A stretch of DNA of 64,000 nucleotides from Candidatus Marimicrobium litorale (GTDB lineage: Bacteria > Pseudomonadota > Gammaproteobacteria > Pseudomonadales > Halieaceae). This document shows, piece by piece, positions 27,033 to 34,575 of this stretch; positions within the stretch are counted from its first letter, which is position 1; every line of letters starts with the position of its first letter. A model generated the notes under the pieces. It ran no database searches, was not told where the DNA came from, and saw only the letters and a program-made list of their open reading frames with translations. Made by a program: the position numbers and the translations under genes. The stretch is from NCBI RefSeq assembly GCF_026262645.1, contig NZ_SHNO01000001.1:2108001-2172000 (forward strand), read 5' to 3'.

Positions 27033-28301
27033 ATGCGTGACAGTGTCGCCCTCGCCCGCTACCTGCAACGGCATATCCAGCCAGACCTGCCCACGGAACA
27101 CTTTGACAGGGGCCGCTGGCAGCACGTGTTGGTCATACCCGCTTACCGCGAATCCTCTGATCTACTCGATACGCTGTACTGCCTGCCCGAGGGCACCGGC
27201 AGAACACTGGTCATTCTCGTTATAAATCGCCCGGACTCCGATCCTGACGCTCGAGCCAACCGGACCCTCCAGGAAGCACTGCAAGTGCAACTGTCACCGA
27301 CAACGACCACACCTCTGACCGGGCTAAACACTCACTCGGACCTGTACGTCTATGACATGGAAGAATTATACGGTCCAAATCCCGCCCAGCTGGGGGTTGG
27401 CCTCGCACGCAAGGCGGGCTGCGATCTGGCACTGCAGTGGATGACCGAGGGGTTCATTAACGCCGAGTGGATTTGCAGCACGGACGCCGATGCCACACTG
27501 CCCGACGATTACTTCAGCGCGTTGGCCGACACTCCATCGGGTGCGGTCGCAGCAGTCTTTCCCTTTAAGCACGTCCCAGGCGACGATCTGGCTTGCAACA
27601 GCGCAACGGCACTGTATGAACTACGATTGCGCTACTACGTGGCAGGACTCAGTTGGGCGGGCTCGCACTACGCCCATCACAGCCTCGGCAGCTGCCTGGC
27701 AGTCAGACCGGGTGCCTATGCGATGGTGCGCGGCTTCCCCAAACGGGCCGCGGGCGAGGATTTCTACCTGCTGAACAAACTCGCCAAGCTGGGCCCGGTG
27801 TCGCAACTGCAGGGGAATCCTGTGCGCTTGCAATCGAGACGCTCCTCCCGAGTGCCATTTGGTACCGGTCCGATGGTGGCCACCATCGCTACCGCGCCAA
27901 CGCCTGCAGACAGCGCGATTTTCGATCATCCTGCGAGTTTCGAGGCACTGCGCGGCTTATTGGGCGCTCTGCCACAATTGGCGCAGACACCCAAACAAAG
28001 CATTGCCGACTTACTCATCGAACAGGGGCTGGATACCGTATTGGCGGTGCGGGCGGAAACCGCACTGGACACACTGGGCGTTGAGGCAAGTCTGGACCAC
28101 TGCATACGGCAAGGGCGCAGTGAAGCTCAGTTTATTCGTCAGTTCAATCAGTGGTTTGACGCCCTGCGCACCCTGCAATTTCTGCACGCCATCCGCGATG
28201 CAGGATGGGCGCTGCAAACGCTGGCGCAACTGGAAGCGCTACAACCGGTTTTCTGGACCGGGCAGAATACAGATCCGGCACCGGACTTAACCTCCCACTA
28301 A
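27033..28301 (+). CDS. Glycosyltransferase family 2-like protein (GT-A fold)
   Basis: A 422-residue protein with HVLVIPAYRES at the nucleotide-sugar fold start, ICSTDADATLPDDYF as the DxD-type metal motif, and GEDFYLLNKLAKLG in place of the ED motif. No transmembrane segment is evident, so it is cytoplasmic. Acceptor and sugar are unknown. It shares a convergent end with the SPINDLY-type gene, overlapping by 15 bases, so two glycosyltransferases lie tail to tail. The C-terminal 100 residues are helical and unassigned. Confidence 0.78.
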   Translation: MRDSVALARYLQRHIQPDLPTEHFDRGRWQHVLVIPAYRESSDLLDTLYCLPEGTGRTLVILVINRPDSDPDARANRTLQEALQVQLSPTTTTPLTGLNTHSDLYVYDMEELYGPNPAQLGVGLARKAGCDLALQWMTEGFINAEWICSTDADATLPDDYFSALADTPSGAVAAVFPFKHVPGDDLACNSATALYELRLRYYVAGLSWAGSHYAHHSLGSCLAVRPGAYAMVRGFPKRAAGEDFYLLNKLAKLGPVSQLQGNPVRLQSRRSSRVPFGTGPMVATIATAPTPADSAIFDHPASFEALRGLLGALPQLAQTPKQSIADLLIEQGLDTVLAVRAETALDTLGVEASLDHCIRQGRSEAQFIRQFNQWFDALRTLQFLHAIRDAGWALQTLAQLEALQPVFWTGQNTDPAPDLTSH

Positions 28302-30314
28302 AGCCGGCGGCTGACCCTCAAGATGGCACTGATAAGCCGAATCGTAAGCGGCCTCCAGGTCCCGAGTAAAACGCGCCGAATCAAACAGGGGCGAGCTGGC
28401 ACGGTTATCTTGCAGTCGATTTTTCAGGGCCGCGAGATGATCTGGATTACGCGCCAACGATAGTGCCAGCTGCTCATAGGCCTCGTCTGACTCCGTTATC
28501 AATGAGGAAAGGTCAATGGCCGATAGAAGACTCGCTGCCACACGAGCGGCAAACCCTGCGCCTGCCTTTGTCACTATAGGCACTCCGCAAAAAAGTGCAT
28601 CGCTAGCTGTAGTGTGGGCATTAATGCAAAAAGTATCGAGGAATAAGTCGGCGAGACGCAAACGGGCAAGGTGCGCCGGCCGAGGAATTTTTGGCGCAAA
28701 CAGCAGGCGGTCAGGATCGATACCGGCGTTCTCCGCCTCGCGACGCAAATTTATCTCGGACAGATCATTGGCCTGAATCAACCAGAGAACGCTCCCCTCC
28801 ACCTCGCCTAAAAGGCGCATCCAGATACTGAATTCTTCCTTGCGAATTTTATAGCTATTATTAAAACAACAAAACACGAAGCCGTCGCCGGGCAAGCCAA
28901 CATCCCCCCGCGAGACCGCTGGGCCCACTGCCTGCGCGTCGTCATTAGCCTGATAGGAATTGGGCAGGTAAAGCAGCTGCTCACTGTAATGCTTTCTCTG
29001 CTTGGGCGGGATAACGACATGGTCGGCCACCAGGTAATCTATAAAAGATGCTCCAGTGGTACCGGGGAAGCCAAGATAGCTGACCTGCAGCGGCGCCACG
29101 CGATAAGAAAATATGCCCAGGCGCGAACCCTGCGTATAGCCCTTTAGATCCACGGCAATATCGAGGCGGTGGCCGCGCGCCAGCTCGGCGACCTCACGGT
29201 CGCCCAGTTGGCCGACCTCGTGAAAAGCACTCACTGCGCTGCGGGCCCTTTTGCGCATCGCGTCATCCGTGGTTGGACCATACGAGTAAGCGATAATTTC
29301 AAAACGCTCCGTATCATGCAATTCCAGCATTCTGGCAATCAGATACATGGTAGCGTGATTGTGAAAGTCGGCGGAAAAATAACCGATGCGCAGGCGCGAT
29401 GGCCGCACGTCGGGAGGGGCAGAGCACGGCAATTCGGCGCCTTGGAACTTCCTGCAGGCGAAGCTTTGTGCACGATGCCGCTGCGCCATCGGATTGTCTT
29501 CGAGTAGTAACGCTTCGAAAGGCGTAATACGCCCCGTCTGCGGCGACGCCGCCAATAGACGCTCGCGACACGGACCCAATCTGTTCCAGTCGCTGACGAA
29601 GCTCAATTGGTGTGCCAATTTCGATAAAGATTCCTGCGAATCGGGGGCACAGTCCAGCGCCCGGGTAAACGCAGCAATCGCCTCTTCATGACGACCCAGC
29701 TCACCAAGCACACCGCCCAAATTTGAATGGGCAGGTGCGAAAGCCGGTTGAATGCGAATTGCCTGATGGTAGCAGGCAATTGCCGCGTCGGTATGACCGG
29801 CGTCTTTCTCGATATTGCCTAAATTGTTAAAGGCCTCAAAAAAGTCGGGCTGCAGGCGAATTGCCTCGTTATAACTGGCTAACGCCTCTTTACTTCGCCC
29901 CACTTCATCAAGCACTGTGCCGAGGTTGTTATACGCCTCGGCATAATCGGATTGCAGACGAATCGCGCGGCTAAAGTAAACGATCGCGCTGTCGTAATCG
30001 AGCAGCGTCTTACTCGCCGCGCCCAACACGTTATAGATTAGGGGTTGATCGGGGTATCGCTGCGCTAATTTTTGCCCCAGCTCAAGGGCCTGCCGCACCT
30101 GGCCGTCATTGAACAAACCCACGAGTTGCTGCAGGTCGTGCTGCACGGTGGCCGCATCAGGGGAGGCTCGCTGACGCAATTTCGCGAGCCGTCGTGCGGC
30201 GGATTCATTACCCGGAAAGCGCGCGAGCACCGCCTGATATAGTTCGGCCGCCGCCTGCAGTTCATGCCGCTTTTCATGAGTCTTGGCGCGCGACAGCAAT
30301 TGCTTGACGTTCAA
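28287..30314 (-). CDS. TPR-repeat O-linked N-acetylglucosamine transferase (SPINDLY/GT41 family)
   Basis: 675 residues. TPR repeats fill roughly residues 1-250 (for example YSEAYNNLGTVLDEVGR-like units). The GT41 catalytic domain follows, with RIGYFSADFHNHATMYLIAR, DLKGYTQGSRLGIF, YLGFPGTTGASFIDY, FCCFNNSYKIRKEEF, LDTFCINAHTTASDALFCG and GVPIVT. Such proteins transfer GlcNAc or fucose to Ser/Thr of proteins. The start is TTG 30314, chosen because GAGGAG lies eight bases upstream and no ATG is near. It follows aceF by 12 bases, so it may be on the same transcript. Confidence 0.87.
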   Translation of the reverse strand: MNVKQLLSRAKTHEKRHELQAAAELYQAVLARFPGNESAARRLAKLRQRASPDAATVQHDLQQLVGLFNDGQVRQALELGQKLAQRYPDQPLIYNVLGAASKTLLDYDSAIVYFSRAIRLQSDYAEAYNNLGTVLDEVGRSKEALASYNEAIRLQPDFFEAFNNLGNIEKDAGHTDAAIACYHQAIRIQPAFAPAHSNLGGVLGELGRHEEAIAAFTRALDCAPDSQESLSKLAHQLSFVSDWNRLGPCRERLLAASPQTGRITPFEALLLEDNPMAQRHRAQSFACRKFQGAELPCSAPPDVRPSRLRIGYFSADFHNHATMYLIARMLELHDTERFEIIAYSYGPTTDDAMRKRARSAVSAFHEVGQLGDREVAELARGHRLDIAVDLKGYTQGSRLGIFSYRVAPLQVSYLGFPGTTGASFIDYLVADHVVIPPKQRKHYSEQLLYLPNSYQANDDAQAVGPAVSRGDVGLPGDGFVFCCFNNSYKIRKEEFSIWMRLLGEVEGSVLWLIQANDLSEINLRREAENAGIDPDRLLFAPKIPRPAHLARLRLADLFLDTFCINAHTTASDALFCGVPIVTKAGAGFAARVAASLLSAIDLSSLITESDEAYEQLALSLARNPDHLAALKNRLQDNRASSPLFDSARFTRDLEAAYDSAYQCHLEGQPPALVGG

Positions 30315-30326
30315 ATGACTTGCTCC

Positions 30327-31673
30327 TCAAAGGCTAAGCTGGCGAATATCACTCAGCAGCGCGACCACGCGAGTGAAGAAACGCCCGCCGTCGCCGCCGT
30401 TGACCACCCGGTGATCGTAGGACAACGACAGAGGCAGCATCTTGCGAGGCTCGAATTCCACGCCATTCCAAACCGGCTTGGTCGCCGCTTTGGATACGCC
30501 CAATATGGCCACCTCCGGCGTATTGATAATCGGCGTAAAGCCCGTACCGCCGATGGCACCGAGACTGGACACAGTAAAACATCCACCCTGCATATCCTGC
30601 GGCACCAGCTTACGCTCCCGCGCTTTCGCCGCCAGCTCCATCACCTCCGCAGCGAGCTGCCAGATACTCTTGCGGTCTGCATCGCGGATGACAGGCACCA
30701 TCAGGCCCGACGGTGTATCCACCGCCATACCGATATGAATGTATTTCTTCCAGACCAGTTCCTCGCCGCCACCCGCCAATGACGTATTGAGCTTCGGGTT
30801 GTCACGTAAGGCGATTGCGCTGGCCTTGATGAGAAACGGCAAGGGCGTGAGGCGCGTCTCCCGAGACTCTGCCTCGCCTTTCAGCTGCGCGCGGAACGCT
30901 TCGAGATCGGTGATGTCCGCCTCGTCAAACTGGGTCACATGAGGCACGTTGAGCCAACTGCGCCGCATATTGGTCGCAGTCAGCCTGTCCAGTTTAGTCC
31001 GCGATGTCGTCTCAACTTCACCGAAGCGGGCAAAGTCAATTTCGGGCACCTGCGGCAGCCCTGCGCCGCCCGAACCGCCGCCCTCCTGCACCGAACGCCG
31101 ACTATAACGGTGCAAATCATCTTTTAGAATCCGCCCCTGCGGACCGCTACCGTGCACCTGCTCCAACGGAATGCCAAACTCTCTGGCCAGTTTGCGAACG
31201 GCGGGGCCCGCATAGAATTTTGTCCCCGTCACATGCGCCTGTGCCGTGGTCACGGCACCACCTGCGGGCGATGCAGCCTCCGTGTCCCTGACGGATTCGA
31301 CCGCAGTCGATTCACTGTCTGGCAACACCTGCACCGCTGCCGGTGCTGCTTCCAATGGATCCTCTTGTGCAGCTTGTCGCGGCACATCTGCGGCCGGTTC
31401 TGGCTCGGTCGATGCTGCAGCAGTATCCGGCTCCGAGACCCTCTCGATCATGGCGACCGGGGCACCTTCTGCCAGTTCATCACCCACTGCCGCCAGCAAC
31501 TCGATCACCTTCCCTGCAACGGTCGCCGGAATTTCCATGGAGGCCTTGTCAGATTCCAGAACGATCAGGCCCTGATCCACGCTAACCTCGTCGCCGGGAG
31601 TCACCAGCACCTCAATGACCTCGGCGCCCTCGGCACCACCGATATCGGGCACGATTATCTTTTCTATCGCCAT
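30327..31673 (-). CDS. aceF: Pyruvate dehydrogenase E2 component, dihydrolipoamide acetyltransferase
   Basis: The core of the pyruvate dehydrogenase complex, 448 residues. One lipoyl domain carries the lysine to be lipoylated at residue 43 in ESDKASMEIPA. An Ala/Pro/Glu-rich linker follows, then the subunit-binding domain (AGPAVRKLAREFGIPLEQV) and the catalytic domain. The active-site motif is DHRVVNGG: the usual Asp is Asn, as in some pseudomonad-type E2p proteins, so not a loss of function by itself. E. coli has three lipoyl domains; this has one. No lpd gene is in the window. It starts 16 bases after aceE. Confidence 0.93.
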   Translation of the reverse strand: MAIEKIIVPDIGGAEGAEVIEVLVTPGDEVSVDQGLIVLESDKASMEIPATVAGKVIELLAAVGDELAEGAPVAMIERVSEPDTAAASTEPEPAADVPRQAAQEDPLEAAPAAVQVLPDSESTAVESVRDTEAASPAGGAVTTAQAHVTGTKFYAGPAVRKLAREFGIPLEQVHGSGPQGRILKDDLHRYSRRSVQEGGGSGGAGLPQVPEIDFARFGEVETTSRTKLDRLTATNMRRSWLNVPHVTQFDEADITDLEAFRAQLKGEAESRETRLTPLPFLIKASAIALRDNPKLNTSLAGGGEELVWKKYIHIGMAVDTPSGLMVPVIRDADRKSIWQLAAEVMELAAKARERKLVPQDMQGGCFTVSSLGAIGGTGFTPIINTPEVAILGVSKAATKPVWNGVEFEPRKMLPLSLSYDHRVVNGGDGGRFFTRVVALLSDIRQLSL

Positions 31674-31689
31674 ATCGCTCTCCCTTTAA

Positions 31690-34341
31690 TCAAACCGTCA
31701 GGGGGTCTGGCTTGTCCGATGGCAGACCCAGCGCCGTCATGGCGCGAGACACGACAGCGAGTTCGAGCGTTCCCTCGTCCGCCAGCGCCTTGAGCGCCGC
31801 CAGCACCACGTATTCCCGGCTCACTTCGAAAAACTCACGCAGCTTGGTCCGCGTGTCCGAACGCCCAAAACCGTCGGTGCCCAGAACGGTGTAACGACCC
31901 GGCACAAACTCCCGGATCTGGTCAGCGTAAAGTTTCAAATAGTCGGTGGCCGCAACTACGGGGCCGCCGGCATCCTTTAGCATCCGGGTGACATAAGCCT
32001 CGCGGGGCGGTTTATCCGGGTTGAGCAGGTTCCAGCGCTGCACAGCCCTGCCCTCGCGCTGCAGCTCGTTGGCGCTGGTAAGGCTCCAGATATCCGCCGC
32101 CACTCCGTAGTCAGATTCGAGTATGATCGCGGCTGCCTCCACCTCGCGCAGAATTGCACCGCCGCCCAGTAACTGCACACGCGGTGTGTGCGACGCCTCT
32201 GACGCGCGCAGACAATAGAGTCCCTTGATAATGCCCTCCGCCACGCCTTCGGGCATGTCAGGCTGCAGGTAATTCTCGTTCATGGTGGTAATGTAATAGA
32301 AGCGGTTCTCACCCTCTGCATACATACGGCGCAGGCCATCATGGATGATCACAGCCAGCTCGTAGGCGTAGGCCGGGTCATAGGATACGCAGTTGGGGAT
32401 GGTGCCGGCCATTAAGTGGCTGTGTCCATCCTGATGTTGCAAGCCCTCGCCGTTGAGCGTAGTGCGCCCCGCGGTCGCACCAATCAGGAAACCCCGCGCC
32501 TGGCTGTCACCCGCCGCCCAGGCCAGGTCGCCAATACGCTGGAAACCAAACATCGAATAAAAAATATAAAACGGCACCATGGACAACGCGCTGGTGCTAT
32601 AGGACGTCGCCGCCGCCAGCCAGGCAGAGAATGCACCTGCCTCGTTGATACCCTCCTCTAAAATTTGCCCCTTAATGTCCTCTTTGTAGTACATGACCTG
32701 GCCCGCATCCTGGGGCGTGTAACGCTGACCTACCGAGGAATATATACCCAGCTGCCGAAACATCCCCTCCATGCCAAAGGTGCGGGCCTCGTCGGGCACA
32801 ATCGGCACGACCCGCTCGCCGAGGTGCTTGTCCTTTACCAGACTGGAGAGTATTCGAACAAAGGCCATCGTGGTGGATATCTCGCGCTTGCCACTGTTTT
32901 TAAGCTGGTTGTCAAAAAGTTCGAGCGCGGGCGTCTGCAGCCGCTCCATCTCCGCCCGGCGCACAGGGATAAACCCTCCCAGCGCTTCACGACGCTCACG
33001 CATGTAGCGCATCTCTGGGCTATCCGCTGCTGGACGGTAGTAGGGCACGTCCTCGAGCGCTTCGTCGCTGACCGGAATATCAAATCGATCACGAAAGGCT
33101 TTAAGGCTCTCCATGTCCAGTTTTTTGAGCGCATGGGTCTCGTTACTCGCCTCCCCCGCCTCACCGGTACCGTAGCCTTTCACTGTCATGGCGAGAATCA
33201 CCGTGGGGCGATGATGCTCTTCAACTGCCGCGGCGTAAGACGCATAGACCTTGTAAGGGTCGTGGCCGCCGCGGTTAAGGTACATGATGTCGTCGTCGGA
33301 CAAGTCAGACACCAGCTCAAGAAGCTCCGGATACTTGCCGAAAAAATGCTCGCGTGTATAGGCTCCACCGTTGAATTTATAGTTTTGCAGATCGCCATCG
33401 CATACTTCGTCCATGCGCTTCTGCAGCAGGCCGGTCTTGTCCTTCTCCAGCAGGTGATCCCATTTTCTTCCCCAGATTACCTTGATGACGTTCCAGCCCG
33501 CACCCCGGAAGATGCCCTCGAGTTCCTGAATAATTTTGCCGTTGCCGCGCACAGGCCCGTCGAGGCGCTGCAGGTTGCAATTAATGACGAAATTCAGGTT
33601 GCCCATCGCCTCGCGGCCTGCCAGAGATATGGCTCCCAGAGATTCGGGCTCGTCACACTCACCGTCTCCCATGTAACACCACACCTGCCGATCCCGATGG
33701 TCGACCAACCCACGGTCCTGCTGGTACTTCATCACTCTCGCCTGATAAATCGCCTGTATGGGCCCGAGCCCCATCGATACAGTCGGAAACTGCCAGTACT
33801 CAGGCATCAGCCAGGGATGAGGGTAGGAGGACAGACCCTCACCACCGACCTCCCGCCGAAAACGGTCAAGTTGCGCTTCGCCCAGCCGGCCTTCGAGATA
33901 GGAGCGGGCGTACATCCCCGGGGCACTGTGCCCCTGATAAAACACGAGATCGCCGGGGTGCCCGCCCTCTGTGCCACGGAAAAAATAATTGAAGCCGATG
34001 TCGTATAACGTTGCGCTGGAGGAAAAACTGGAGATATGCCCACCCAGACCGTCGTCGTTGTCGTTGCCCCGCATCACCATGGCCATGGCATTCCAGCGCA
34101 CCAGCGAGCGAACGCGGCGCTCCATGAACAGATCGCCGGGCATCATTTTTTCCTCCGCGGGAGCGATCGTATTCGAAAAGGGAGTGATTGCAGCGGTGGG
34201 CAGTGGTAAACGGCGATTCATACCATGCTTGGCCAACTCCTGCAGAAGAAATGCGGCACGCTCCTCACCTTCCTGCCTGACCACATCGTCGAGTGCTTCA
34301 AGCCACTCGAGAGTTTCCGGTGGGTTGCTATCTTCCTTCAT
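31690..34341 (-). CDS. aceE: Pyruvate dehydrogenase E1 component (homodimeric type)
   Basis: 883 residues, the length of gammaproteobacterial homodimeric E1p. Thiamine diphosphate binding is shown by GDGECDEPES near the middle of the first half, with GHSAPGMYARSYLEGR and NLQRLDGPVRGNGKI nearby. The protein decarboxylates pyruvate and acetylates the E2 lipoyl group. aceF follows. Two palindromes containing TAGAACTA lie upstream (34393-34405, 34528-34546) and are candidate operators; the first overlaps a TATAAT. Confidence 0.95.
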   Translation of the reverse strand: MKEDSNPPETLEWLEALDDVVRQEGEERAAFLLQELAKHGMNRRLPLPTAAITPFSNTIAPAEEKMMPGDLFMERRVRSLVRWNAMAMVMRGNDNDDGLGGHISSFSSSATLYDIGFNYFFRGTEGGHPGDLVFYQGHSAPGMYARSYLEGRLGEAQLDRFRREVGGEGLSSYPHPWLMPEYWQFPTVSMGLGPIQAIYQARVMKYQQDRGLVDHRDRQVWCYMGDGECDEPESLGAISLAGREAMGNLNFVINCNLQRLDGPVRGNGKIIQELEGIFRGAGWNVIKVIWGRKWDHLLEKDKTGLLQKRMDEVCDGDLQNYKFNGGAYTREHFFGKYPELLELVSDLSDDDIMYLNRGGHDPYKVYASYAAAVEEHHRPTVILAMTVKGYGTGEAGEASNETHALKKLDMESLKAFRDRFDIPVSDEALEDVPYYRPAADSPEMRYMRERREALGGFIPVRRAEMERLQTPALELFDNQLKNSGKREISTTMAFVRILSSLVKDKHLGERVVPIVPDEARTFGMEGMFRQLGIYSSVGQRYTPQDAGQVMYYKEDIKGQILEEGINEAGAFSAWLAAATSYSTSALSMVPFYIFYSMFGFQRIGDLAWAAGDSQARGFLIGATAGRTTLNGEGLQHQDGHSHLMAGTIPNCVSYDPAYAYELAVIIHDGLRRMYAEGENRFYYITTMNENYLQPDMPEGVAEGIIKGLYCLRASEASHTPRVQLLGGGAILREVEAAAIILESDYGVAADIWSLTSANELQREGRAVQRWNLLNPDKPPREAYVTRMLKDAGGPVVAATDYLKLYADQIREFVPGRYTVLGTDGFGRSDTRTKLREFFEVSREYVVLAALKALADEGTLELAVVSRAMTALGLPSDKPDPLTV

Positions 34342-34392
34342 CGCGATAAACCTCCTGCGGCGTTGAGGAACTGTCGCCAGCCATGATATTAA

Positions 34393-34405
34393 TTCTATTA
34401 TAGAA
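34393..34405. promoter_or_regulatory. Palindrome and -10 element ahead of aceE
   Basis: TTCTAT-T-ATAGAA is a perfect 6-bp palindrome around one base, directly followed by CTAT. On the minus strand the bases 34402-34397 read TATAAT, a consensus -10 hexamer about 55 bases ahead of the aceE ATG, so a protein bound here would cover the -10. The -35 region at 17-base spacing is poor. The pattern differs from the E. coli PdhR site. Confidence 0.5.
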
Positions 34406-34527
34406 CTATGGTGGCGCCGTGCCCGCGGGTGCTGACCCCCTGAAATCGGTCCGCTGCATCGAAAGGGACTGCGTGTCGACTACCCCCGACCCGCTGATAG
34501 TAGCTGACAGCAACAGACAAATCTATT

Positions 34528-34546
34528 TAGTTCCAATTTAGAACTA
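34528..34546. promoter_or_regulatory. TAGTTC-N7-GAACTA inverted repeat ahead of aceE
   Basis: TAGTTC (34528-34533) and GAACTA (34541-34546) are exact inverted arms with a 7-base AT-rich spacer. The half-site TAGAACTAT recurs in the palindrome at 34393-34405, 135 bases away, which suggests two sites for one regulator in the aceE upstream region (34342-34575). No regulator gene is adjacent. Confidence 0.5.
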
Positions 34547-34575
34547 TCAAATAAATGCCCACCGCACGGCGGGCG

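Noticed and set aside
32665-34008. 447-residue plus-strand open frame opposite aceE
   Set aside because: Antisense of a well conserved coding sequence with no family features; long antisense frames are common in GC-rich genes.
34342-34575. PdhR-type operator upstream of aceE
   Set aside because: The palindromes do not match the AATTGGT-N3-ACCAATT consensus known for E. coli PdhR.
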